This document shows, one piece after another, positions 29,910 to 38,315 of a DNA stretch of 64,000 nucleotides. Source of the DNA: Emiliania huxleyi CCMP1516 (Eukaryota > Haptophyta > Isochrysidales > Noelaerhabdaceae); assembly GCF_000372725.1 (NCBI RefSeq), contig NW_005195801.1, forward strand, positions 121,026 to 185,025, written 5' to 3'. A model generated the notes under the pieces. The model saw only the letters and a program-made list of their open reading frames with translations. It made no database searches and was not told the origin of the DNA. Made by a program: the position numbers and the translations under genes. Every line of letters begins with the position of its first letter. Position 1 is the first letter of the stretch.

Positions 29910-30254
29910 GTGACCTCGTCGCACTGAACCCGTTAGCGAACGGGCTGCTGAGCGGCCGGTACGACGCCGACAACCTGCCCAAGTTTCCAAAGTCGCTCAC
30001 GATGAAGAAGTACGTCGTCGGCGGAGCCGACGGCTTCCGCGGCGGCGCGCGGAAAGTCGGTGCCTCAGGTGTCCATCAACTACGTGGTCTCGAAGGGAGC
30101 AATCCCGATCCCGGGCGCGAGGAACGCGGAGATGGCGGCGGCGAACATGGGCGCGATGGGATGGCGACTAAGCGAGGCGGAGGTGGGCGCGCTGGAGGCG
30201 GCAGCGGATGCGATCGGGTTCGAGTTCTCCTCGGGCGGCTTCAGGCTGGAATGA
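29910..30254 (+). pseudogene. 5'-truncated aldo-keto reductase fragment
   Basis: LVALNPLANGLLSGRYDADN resembles the AKR segment SPLANGLLTGKY. The next open stretch PQVSINYVVSKGAIPIPGAR and MGAMGWRLSEAEVGALEAAA are the classic AKR C-terminus around the NADPH-binding GAIPIPG site. The catalytic Asp/Tyr/Lys/His part is absent, and the two blocks are joined with a frame change near 30055, which may be an intron. It ends at a proper stop (SSGGFRLE). It abuts the CIA30-like gene head to head at about 29900, so it is either a rearranged duplicate or a mis-joined assembly. Confidence 0.6.
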
Positions 30255-31011
30255 ACAGTGCGTCACGGCCTGAGAGCTCGCACCGGGCCATAATGGAGCG
30301 GGGAAGACTCCTTCTTTCCCCTTCGCTGGTGTGAGGATTTGAATTTGCTAGGACGGTTGTCCGAAAATAAGTGTGGCCCAATGCAAATTCTTTCCCCGTG
30401 CCTCGCAGGCCGTGGGGTTCTGACTAGTCAAGTGTAGGTGGGCGGCGCGCGGGGCATCAGCGCACGGTATGTTCTGCACATGCGTGAGCCGTGACTGCGA
30501 GTTAGCTGTTAGGTAGAGCCGTAAAGGTAGGGAAGGCGTACAAGGTAAACTTCTCTCCACCCCCGTCACTGACACTGTGCAGCACACGACACACCGCGCG
30601 ACACACAAGAGCGTCAGAGAAGAAATTAATCAGCTGAAGACAACTGCTGTATGGGTGCTGGGGAAGAAAGAAACAGCGATCAATGGCGCGTGTTCTGACT
30701 TCTGTCTTCTGCGTTCATTCACGCTTGTTTGCACCCACCGCGGCTCTCGCGGATCTCGAGTCGCGGATCACGTGTCCGGTGTCCAGCAGTCGAAAGCCAT
30801 GCCTCATTGCCGGCACGAGAAAAAACAGGATCCATGGTCTTTTGCGTCGAGAGACGAGAGAGAGACCTCGAGAGACGAGAGAGACACACCGGTCACCGCG
30901 CACGCGCGAACCGCCCGAAGTGGTAGTGGACACGATATTACAACAGAGAGACACGTGAGTTCGATGAGAGACACGAGGCAGCGCGGGAGTGCGACCACGA
31001 CTCTGCTCTCT
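30255..31011. other. Intergenic region, no gene seen
   Basis: Contains the inverted GGTAAACTTCTC block (30544-30560) and a run of GAGAGACGAGAGA-type purine repeats at 30850-30890. Nothing else is supportable. Confidence 0.45.
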
Positions 31012-32844
31012 CTACTTACTCCCCTCGAACAACACCACCCTGGACACGTGGCTATTGTCGCTAATCCCGCCCCTGTGGACACTGCCCTGGAGCAAGGACC
31101 CCATAAACCACATATACCGATCGGGGTCGCGCTTCCACTCGCTCGTGTGGGGCGTGGGATCGGGGGCGCCCGCGAGCGGGCCCGTCAGCGAGACAGAAGT
31201 GGGGGTCGTGAGGATCTGCGTGATTCTCTCGTAGCGCCGCGTCCTATCTCTCGGGTACAGCTCTCCAGTGTACGTTGACGCCCTCCTGTCCCCTAGCAGG
31301 CGTACGGTCATTATCGTGACGGCTGCGCACGGCCAGACGATGTCCAGCTCCGAGCGGTTGCAGCTGTTGCACACGGGGATGATCCCGGCGTGCAACGTGC
31401 CCTCCCCATCCCGAAAGACCACGTGCGCCCCGGCAACGCTCACGGACATCGCATGCGGACGCCCCCGGTCCCCTTCCTTCCTGCAGGGGCAACACACCGG
31501 CAGCCCATTCTCCCCTCTGGTCCCCGAGTGCCGCTGGCAAACATTGCGCCACACCTGCGTCCACCCCCCCCCGACGGTCGTTTTGTGGGAGGTGGTCGCC
31601 TGGAAGTGCAGTGGCGCGCTCATGACCTGCGCTCGTCGCTGCCGGTCCGAGCGGTCGACCCGCGCCTCGAGCCGATAGAGGCTGGCAGACAGAGCCGCCT
31701 CTGCCGCCGCCCGCACCGCCGCCGCCCGCTCCGCCGCCGCCGCCGCCGCCCGGGCTGCCTTCCCCGCCGCCTCCGCTGCAGCCTGCCTCGCCGCCCTGTC
31801 GGCGACATCTGAAAGAGCCGCTGCCTTCGCTGCCTCCGCCCTAGCCGCTGCCTCGGCTGCCGCCTCCGCCGCCGCCTCCGCCCGCGCCTGCGCCTGATGC
31901 AGGTCCTCCAGCAGCTTGCTGAAGGCCGTCCGGTCCGCCGCCGCCGCCGCCGCAGACTTCTCCGCCGCGCGAGAATGGGCTTGCGCCGCCTCGGCCGAGG
32001 CGCGCGCGTCGCCGGCCGCGTGCTCCGCGCGCTCCCGCCCACCCGCCGCCGCCGCCGCGGAGCCCGCCGCCGCCTCCGCGGAGCCCGACGCCGCGGTGGC
32101 CGCTCCCTCCGCGCCCGCGCGATTTCCCGCCGCCGCCACCGCCGAGACCGACGCCTCGCCGGCCGATCCCTCTGCGCCCGCGCGGTCTCCCGCCGCCGCC
32201 GCCGCCGAGACCGACGCCTCACCGGCCGCTCCCTCCGCGCCCACGCGGTCTCCCGCCGCCGCCGCCGCCGAGACCGACGCCTCGCCGGCCGCGCGCTTCG
32301 CGCCCGCGCGGTCTCCCGCCGCCGCCGCCGCCGAGACCGACGCCTCGCCGGCCGATCCCTCCGCGCCCGCGCGGTCTCCCGCCGCCGCCGCCGCCGAGAC
32401 CGACGCCTCTCCGGCCGCGCGCTTCGCGCCCGCGTGGTCTCCCGCCGCCGCCGCCGCGGAGACCGACGCCGCGAGGCCCGCGCGCTCCGCGCTCGCGCGG
32501 TCTCCCGCCGCCGCCGCCGCCGAGACCGACGCCTCGCCGGCCGCGCGCCCGGCCTCAGCCGCAGCCGCTGCCGCACGGTGGGCTGCGATCTGCATGCCGA
32601 CGAGCGTGCTCGCTCCGGGCGTCGCCTCGTCTTCCAGCACAGCCGCACCGACGGCGGTTGCAAGCTGGGCAAGAGCATTCGGGTAACCTGCGAGGGCCTT
32701 GACGGCGCCCTGCGCCGTAGACAAATCCGGCTCCGGCTGAGCATCGAGCTCAGCCAGCAGCTGCCGCGCCTCGCTGATCGCCGCCACCACATCCCGCTCC
32801 GCCTCCTCCGCCGCGTCGGCGGCCGACTGAAGCTCGCGGAGCAT
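31012..32844 (-). CDS. Ala-rich repeat protein with C-terminal CXXC / CXXCN metal-binding domain
   Basis: Intronless frame, 610 residues. After a short helical start (MLRELQSAADAAEEAERDVV) come about eight units of 21 residues (AGEASVSAAAAAGDRAGAEG pattern, 63-base DNA period, 32100-32560) and further Ala-rich helix. The last 200 residues differ sharply: VCCPCRKEG, then AGAHVVF, then IIPVCNSCNRSE. C-X2-C...H...C-X2-C-N resembles the zinc site of HNH-like or short algal/viral domains of the GxHV...PxCxxCN type. The nuclease His pair is not clearly present, so catalysis is unproven. Upstream on the minus strand TTTTTTCTTTTCGCC lies about 20 bases before the ATG. Function unknown. Confidence 0.65.
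   Translation of the reverse strand: MLRELQSAADAAEEAERDVVAAISEARQLLAELDAQPEPDLSTAQGAVKALAGYPNALAQLATAVGAAVLEDEATPGASTLVGMQIAAHRAAAAAAEAGRAAGEASVSAAAAAGDRASAERAGLAASVSAAAAAGDHAGAKRAAGEASVSAAAAAGDRAGAEGSAGEASVSAAAAAGDRAGAKRAAGEASVSAAAAAGDRVGAEGAAGEASVSAAAAAGDRAGAEGSAGEASVSAVAAAGNRAGAEGAATAASGSAEAAAGSAAAAAGGRERAEHAAGDARASAEAAQAHSRAAEKSAAAAAADRTAFSKLLEDLHQAQARAEAAAEAAAEAAARAEAAKAAALSDVADRAARQAAAEAAGKAARAAAAAAERAAAVRAAAEAALSASLYRLEARVDRSDRQRRAQVMSAPLHFQATTSHKTTVGGGWTQVWRNVCQRHSGTRGENGLPVCCPCRKEGDRGRPHAMSVSVAGAHVVFRDGEGTLHAGIIPVCNSCNRSELDIVWPCAAVTIMTVRLLGDRRASTYTGELYPRDRTRRYERITQILTTPTSVSLTGPLAGAPDPTPHTSEWKRDPDRYMWFMGSLLQGSVHRGGISDNSHVSRVVLFEGSK
32100..32560 (-). repeat. 63-base coding tandem repeat
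   Basis: Seven to eight units of 63 bases, in phase with the reading frame of the Ala-rich protein. They alternate between variants ending GAKRA, GAEGS and GAEGA, suggesting duplication of two-unit blocks. Confidence 0.8.
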
Positions 32845-33122
32845 TTGGCACAGAGGGCGAAAAGAAAAAAGTCTGCCGTAGTCCGAGCTCCAAGTTTTTT
32901 TCGATCACTCATGCACAAGGCGCTGAACTAGTCGCGCATATAAACACCACAACATACCAACATTCACCATCGCTTCGCATCTCTACTCGCGCAAACGCCA
33001 ATACAACATAACCGAACGATCAACGTACCATGTGTGCATGCATCATCTAGTAGGCGCACAACTGTCGCGCGCAAAGGCCAATCTCCACCTAGATCGCCCC
33101 GAGGCGAGCCCCGAGGCGATTC

Positions 33123-34880
33123 TCAGTCGCGGATCTCCGCGCCCGCGACCTCCGCGCACAAGTATCCCAGGGTGTGGCCGGTGAGGCCACGATCGGCAAA
33201 GCGCCCGAGCGCCGTGAGGCTGTCGGTCGCGTTCGTGCGCGCCCGTGCGCGCAGCCTCTCGAGCAGCTCGCGGACGGTGCTGCTGTGGTCGCGAAGCTGC
33301 TGGACCACGGCATCGTACTTTCTCTTCAAGCAGCGTGCACGCTCCTTCCACTCAGCGAAGACCTCGGACGTGTCGACGCCGTCCTCGCGGTGAGGGCTGC
33401 CCCGGTGGCATGCAGCGAGGGCGCGCGCCTGGTCGCTCGGGAGCGGGTCTGCTGACGGGCGCATGGCTCCGCCGGCGGCCGTCGCCGCAGGCCATTGCCG
33501 GTGAGCCGGGGGCGCCGACCGTGGGACCGTCGGACGCCGGCGGGTGGGAGTCGGCGAGGGAGGAGCCCCCGGCCCGTGGCGGCTGCCGCGCGGGGCGGTC
33601 GCGGGGGTCGGCTTGGCCCGCTTGGCGGCGGGGGGGGCCTCCCCGCCGTCGCGGCCAAGCGGGGAGGGGTGATCGTCGCCGAGGAGGCCGCCCGCCTCGT
33701 CCATCTCCTCGCCCGCCTCCGCGTCGCCCGTCTCCTCCACCATCCGCTCGTCCGGAACAGCGCGCTGCGCGCCTGCCGTCGCGCCCGAGCCGCCCGCCGC
33801 CGCGCCGCCCTCCACCTCCATCGCCCCCGCCGGCGAGGCGCCCGCCGGCGAGGCGCCCGCCGCGAACGGGCCGTCCTCAACCTCCATCGCCTCCGCCTCC
33901 GCCGAGCTGCCCGCCCGCTGCCCGCCCGCCGGCGAGGCGCCCGCCGGCGAGGCGCCCGCCTCCTCGACCGCCTCCTCGACCGCCTCCTCCTCGCCCTCTG
34001 CCGCCTCGCCGCCGTCCTCCCAGCCGTGCTCGTCCCCACCGACCGCCGACGCCGCGTCCCAGCCGCCCGCCGGCGAGCCGCCCGCCGACGAGGTGCCCAG
34101 CGCAGAGCCGCCCGCTGCCGCGCCAGCTGCGCCGCTCGCCACCTCCAGCGCGTGCGGGATGTTGAGCTTCTCTGCCAGCTCCGCGGAGAAAGCCGCGACG
34201 AAGAGGGGGTTCTGCACCGCGAGCGCGACGACCTCGTTGGTCAGGTCCTCGGGCAGCTCCTCGGCGCGGTCCTCCAACCAGTCCGCCACCTTGGCCCAGC
34301 ACGTGCCCAGCATCGGGATCTCCACCCCGATCAACATTGCGTCCAGCAGCTGCTTGACGAGGTGCGGGTACGAGGAGGCCTGCCGGCCGCCCAGCTGCGG
34401 CGAGGACGCGGGAGGAGGGCTTTGATCGGAGGGGGCGCGTGCTCGCGGGGTGCGCAGGGGCCGGGCGGGCGCGGGCAGCAGCGGCGCCTTTTCGGGCAGC
34501 TTCGGGATCTCGGCGAGCGGCTGCAGCTGCTCCTTGAAGCGCCAGAGGACACTGGCCTCGATGTGGACGTGCGCCTCGTCCGCGACGCCGTCACGCTCGG
34601 CGTAGGCGACGCCCTCGACTTCGCCGCTGCGCGCGAGCTCGGCGCCCCGCGCGGAAAGCGCCTGCAGCATGCGCGGCATGCAGACCCCAAGCTGGTTGTG
34701 CTTTTGGAACAGTCCTGCTTTGCTCGACGACGAGGACGGCGGTGCCCAGAAGCACTCAAAGGAGTACTGCACCCCCCCGTTGCGCACGACGGAGATCTTG
34801 GGCTGCCGTGGGCTGAACGCGGTGACGCAGCTCTGCCGTTTCGAGTCGTTCATCCCACGCCAGCCCTGCCCACCAGGCAT
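33123..34880 (-). CDS. Acidic low-complexity protein of unknown function
   Basis: Frame runs from ATG 34880 (MPGGQGWRGMNDSKRQSCVT) to 33123, about 585 residues; ATG 34853 is an alternative start. The N-terminal 230 residues look folded (SVVRNGGVQYSFECFWAPPS; HVHIEASVLWRFKEQLQPLA; LVKQLLDAMLIGVEIPMLGT). A long acidic ASPAG-repeat region follows (GASPAGASPAG, MEVEDGPFA, EEAVEEAVEEAG), then a basic stretch (AAKRAKPTPATAPRGSRHG) that could be a nuclear signal, and a C-terminal helix (EWKERARCLKRKYDAVVQQL). No family recognised. An AGAATTCTTTTTC element lies 45 bases upstream. A nuclear or chromatin role is only a guess from composition. Confidence 0.6.
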   Translation of the reverse strand: MPGGQGWRGMNDSKRQSCVTAFSPRQPKISVVRNGGVQYSFECFWAPPSSSSSKAGLFQKHNQLGVCMPRMLQALSARGAELARSGEVEGVAYAERDGVADEAHVHIEASVLWRFKEQLQPLAEIPKLPEKAPLLPAPARPLRTPRARAPSDQSPPPASSPQLGGRQASSYPHLVKQLLDAMLIGVEIPMLGTCWAKVADWLEDRAEELPEDLTNEVVALAVQNPLFVAAFSAELAEKLNIPHALEVASGAAGAAAGGSALGTSSAGGSPAGGWDAASAVGGDEHGWEDGGEAAEGEEEAVEEAVEEAGASPAGASPAGGQRAGSSAEAEAMEVEDGPFAAGASPAGASPAGAMEVEGGAAAGGSGATAGAQRAVPDERMVEETGDAEAGEEMDEAGGLLGDDHPSPLGRDGGEAPPAAKRAKPTPATAPRGSRHGPGAPPSPTPTRRRPTVPRSAPPAHRQWPAATAAGGAMRPSADPLPSDQARALAACHRGSPHREDGVDTSEVFAEWKERARCLKRKYDAVVQQLRDHSSTVRELLERLRARARTNATDSLTALGRFADRGLTGHTLGYLCAEVAGAEIRD

Positions 34881-34920
34881 CGGCGAGAGCTGAGTCCCGC
34901 GAGTTGTGGGGCGGTGCTGA

Positions 34921-34972
34921 AAAAGAATTCTATCAACACTGGCACGACAAGGGCGCGGACTGGCGCGGATTG
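34921..34972 (-). promoter_or_regulatory. Diverged copy of the AATTCTTTTT module
   Basis: On the minus strand GCGCCAGTCC, CGCCCTTGTCGTGCCAGTG, then TTGATAGAATTCTTTTTC keeps the order of the modules at 25499-25628 and 54607-54750 with substitutions. It ends about 45 bases before the start at 34880. Confidence 0.5.
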
Positions 34973-35235
34973 GCACACTGAAAAAGAAAAAAATGGCATT
35001 ATTTCTTCTCTCTGGCGATGAGCGGCGCCGTCAGCCCAACTCTGCTGCCCGAGCTGGCGGTGGCCGGTGGGCGAACTGGGCTCGCTGTTCGCCCTAACCT
35101 CGCCGTGTAGATATTTGAATATCTTGGTGACACGTGTGTTACAGACAGGGGCTGGGACCCACCCATGAGAGCGCCGGCCATTGTACTTGTTCATCATTCT
35201 CAACCCATTTTGCCTCATGGAGCCAGTCGAACCCC

Positions 35236-35966
35236 GGTCCCAACGAGATTCTTCGAACTGGCAGCCGCTGGCGACGTGCTGGAAGTGGCGCCCCGAGAGC
35301 AGCTCGATCCCCTCGTAGTTGAGCGAGCCGTCGGGCGCGACAATCTTGCCGCGGATGTACTTCCAGTCGTCGGCCTCGTCGTCTGGGCCCTGCTTGAAGC
35401 CCGCCGAGTCGCTCACGAGCATCGCAATGAACGCGATCGCCTCCTCAAGCAGTGGCACGCCCGACGTGGCCCACTCACTCGGCGGCGGCACTAGCGGCGA
35501 CACGTCCTCGAGCCGCCGCAATAGGTAGAGGACGTCCATCACGCGTCCGGTTGAGGCGGCCGGCGCGACGAGCCGAGGGTGCGTCCAGCCAGCGCCGCCG
35601 TGCCGCTGCGAGAGGTGCATCGCCTCCTCGCACCGCCGTTCCGTCGGGCCGGCGGGGTTGGCGTCGTGCTGGACGTCGCGGATCTCGTCGGGGGCGGTGG
35701 CGGTGACGGTGCGGAAGAGGTGCGCCTGCATCTCCCCCGCGTGCTCGAGCGGCACGCGCGAGATGGAGGGCTCGTTGCCGCGCGCTTGGTGGTTGAAGGT
35801 GGTCGACGGCTTGCACGAGAAGCGGCCGTAGAGCTCGGCGGCCTGCCGGCCGAGCAGCGGCGTAAGCCGCTCGAGCACCTTGAGCTTGTCCTCCTGCGCC
35901 TTCACCTTGATTTCGGCGCGCGCCTCCGCGTCGAAGCCCACGCCGACGCCGTTGACCTTCAGCCGA
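35236..35966 (-). pseudogene. Reverse-transcriptase-type retroelement fragment (thumb region)
   Basis: The frame reads RLKVNGVGVGFDAEARAEIK, ERLTPLLGRQAAELYGRFSC, HLSQRHGGAGWTHPRLVAPA and GPDDEADDWKYIRGKIVAPD. The order LxVxGVxVG...helices...RxGGxG is that of the region after the catalytic YXDD in non-LTR-like reverse transcriptases, and is similar in layout to 47921-49830. The catalytic part is missing: the 5' end stops about 35 bases before the AP2-like gene on the other strand. The frame continues to 34850 but loses protein-like character after about 35236. Confidence 0.5.
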
Positions 35967-36001
35967 ATTTTTTTTCAATTTTTTCGTGGCAGGTGAGAGC
36001 A

Positions 36002-37051
36002 ATGCACTCGCTGTCGCTGTCGCGCCTCGCCTGCGGCTGCGACGTCCACCTCACAGCTGAGCAGGCGCGTGCCTTGGCGAAGAAGGAGGGCCTCTCGCTC
36101 GTGGAACGCAAGAACGCCACCGGCTTCGCGGGCGTCATCGAGTCCACTTCGCGGTTGCACCCTTTCGCCGTCTTGGACACCCGGCCGACGACTGATGGCA
36201 GCATCGATGGCAGCATCGGCAAGGCAAAGAAGAAGATCCTGGGCAAGTTCGTGACGGCGGAGCACGCCGCGCTCGCGTACGCCAGGCATGTGGCCGAGGT
36301 TGGCGTGCGGGCCCGCGGTGGCTGGAGGGCGGGGTCGGGCAGGAAGCGAGCCGCTGATGCATCGACTGGAGCAGAGGCTTGGTGGAAGTACCGTAGCGAG
36401 GAGAGGGGGAGGATCGAGGCGATGAGTGCCGAGGCCGCTGGGGAGGCCGCGGTAAAGGAGGGCGCGAACAGGGTGAGCACGGCGATCAACCCGTCGGGCT
36501 ATAAAGGCGTCATTATGCGGGCCAGCACGGCGGAAGGCGGCCCGACGGCCTACTCCGCACACTGGCAGCCGTGCGCGAGCGACGCGAAGCGCCTCGGCAA
36601 GAAGGGCCTGCGCTTCGGCGTGTGGTCCTGCCCGGAGCACGCCGCGCTTGTTCTCGCGCGGGAGAGCAAGCGCGTCCTCGCGGAGGCGGAGGCGGCGGAG
36701 ACGGCGGCGGAGGCGGAGGCGGAGGCGGAGGCGGAGGCGGAGGCGGCGGCGGCGGCGGCGGCGGCAGCGAATGCAGCAGCGGCGGCGGCGCGACAATGGG
36801 CGACGCCTGCGGCAGCGGCGTCGGTACCCGCTGCCGGCCGTGATCTGCAGGGACCTTTGGCGCGCGAGGAGGCGAGCGGCGCTGCAACATCATCGTGGAA
36901 CTTGCAATGCCTCGCTGACGTGGCTGGGTGCAAGGCGCCGGTCGATCCGCTACTCGCTCAAGGGCGAGGTGGCCCGCAGCGCTCTCTGCGCGACCGCGCG
37001 GATCTGGCTGCTCAGGACGGCGGAGCCGGTACAGCACGGCGGGTCGAGTGA
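36002..37051 (+). CDS. AP2-like two-domain protein (paralogue of 57335-58354)
   Basis: From ATG 36002, 349 residues. CGCDVHLTAEQARALAKKEG leads into a first AP2-like unit, GFAGVIESTSRLHPFAVLDT then KKKILGKFVTAEHAALAYAR (pattern GxxGV...W/YxV...LGxFxTAExAAxAYxR). A second unit has GYKGVIMRASTAEGGPTAYS then GLRFGVWSCPEHAALVLARE. An Ala/Glu repeat tract ((GGCGGA)n DNA) follows. AP2 domains bind DNA, so a transcription regulator is a reasonable inference; in algae such repeats also occur in mobile nucleases, though no nuclease motif is seen. The region before the ATG has two T-runs and GTGGCAG, possibly the end of a 5' UTR intron. The last 50 codons match the paralogue closely. Confidence 0.65.
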   Translation: MHSLSLSRLACGCDVHLTAEQARALAKKEGLSLVERKNATGFAGVIESTSRLHPFAVLDTRPTTDGSIDGSIGKAKKKILGKFVTAEHAALAYARHVAEVGVRARGGWRAGSGRKRAADASTGAEAWWKYRSEERGRIEAMSAEAAGEAAVKEGANRVSTAINPSGYKGVIMRASTAEGGPTAYSAHWQPCASDAKRLGKKGLRFGVWSCPEHAALVLARESKRVLAEAEAAETAAEAEAEAEAEAEAAAAAAAAANAAAAAARQWATPAAAASVPAAGRDLQGPLAREEASGAATSSWNLQCLADVAGCKAPVDPLLAQGRGGPQRSLRDRADLAAQDGGAGTARRVE

Positions 37052-37155
37052 CGGGAGGGCGCTGCGGCGGTTATGGCGGCGGGATGTCCACCGCGGAGCG
37101 CCGCCGCAGCCGGACCTACCCCACCCGACGAGCGGCTGATCTCTGCGCTGGTGGG

Positions 37156-37985
37156 CTGCTGCGCTGCTGGTCTGGACGCGGCGCTCGCCGATGCTGCGCT
37201 GGCCGACGCTGCGGCGGCGGCGGGGTGCCTGAAGGAGGGAGAGGGGGCCGGTGGCGAGTGCTTGGCTGGGCGGCTCTAGCTGCCCCGCCGGCGCCGGCTT
37301 GGCTAGGTAGACGCTGCCTTCGCTTGCCGCTGCTGGCGGCCGAGCCGGCGCTTGCGGTGCGGCGTCTTGAGGGAGTGGACAGAGGGCTGGCACGGCTGCC
37401 CGATGCCCTCGCTCCTCAGGCCGCAGCGCGGCGCGCCCGCTCTGCCGTTGCTCCCGCGGGCTGCAGCGTCGCAGTCGGCCAAGTGCGACTCGCGTGCACT
37501 GCCAGAGTGGGACCCCCTCGCCCTCCGCTCGCGCGCCACGGCCCACGCGCACGGCGCAGTGGTGGATACGCTGCTGCGCTGCTGGTCTGGACGCGGCGCT
37601 CGCCGATGCTGCGCTGGCCGACGCTGCGGCGGCGGCGGGGTGCCTGAAGGAGGGAGAGGGGGCCGGTGGCGAGTGCTTGGCTGGGCGGCTCTAGCTGCCC
37701 CGCCGGCGCCGGCTTGGCTAGGTAGACGCTGCCTTCGTTTGCCGCTGCTGGCGGCCGAGCCGGCGCTTGCGGTGCGGCGTCTTGAGGGAGTGGACAGAGG
37801 GCTGGCACGGCTGCCCGATGCCCTCGCTCCTCAGGCCGCAGCGCGGCGCGCCCGCTCTGCCGTTGCTCCCCAGGCTGCAGCGTCGACTCCTCGGCCTCCG
37901 CGCCGCTCGCGCGCCACGGCGCCCAGATGCGCCCACGTGCACGCCGGCATGCCCATGGCGCGTGCAGGCCCCACTCTAGCACGCG
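37156..37985. repeat. Tandem duplication with period of about 414 bases (2 copies)
   Basis: GCTGCTGCGCTGCTGGTCTG begins at 37156 and again at 37570, and the sequences agree almost base for base until the second copy breaks near 37885. Inside, CTTGCGGTGCGGCGTCTTGA, then GATGCCCTCGCTCCTCAGGC, is a diverged form of the satellite at 58497-64000 (CTCGCGGTGCGGCGCCTCGA, then CATGCCCTCGTCAGCGG). It occupies the same position relative to the AP2-like paralogue. No gene supported. Confidence 0.8.
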
Positions 37986-38315
37986 TGCGGCAGTTTCATC
38001 ATAAAGTATTGTGTCTCACACCTAGCGCACCAACATGTTTTTGGAATTTTGCCGATCTCGCTTCTCGGCAGCACACACATTCCACACACGAATCGCACCA
38101 GGATCGAGACGCGGCGGAGATACGGCTTGACGGCATATACGGGTGCAGGAACGGCGTACGCGGTACGCAAGAACGGGTACGCACTCATCCGGCGGGTACG
38201 CAATCATCAGAGCACGCACGGTGGCCCACGCGCACGAAACGTATGAAAGTGACTCAACGACGCCGCGCTCAAGGGACAAAGCGGCGGGCCACGCGGCGCG
38301 GGGCGATCACGCGGA
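37986..38315. other. Intergenic, no gene seen
   Basis: AT-richer spacer with CATCATAAAGTATTGTG and TTTTTGGAATTTTGCC blocks. No supportable feature. Confidence 0.4.

Noticed and set aside
34850-35236. Treating 34850-35941 as one intact gene
   Set aside because: Only the part above about 35236 has reverse-transcriptase-like character; the rest includes a repeat module and the start region of the neighbouring gene.
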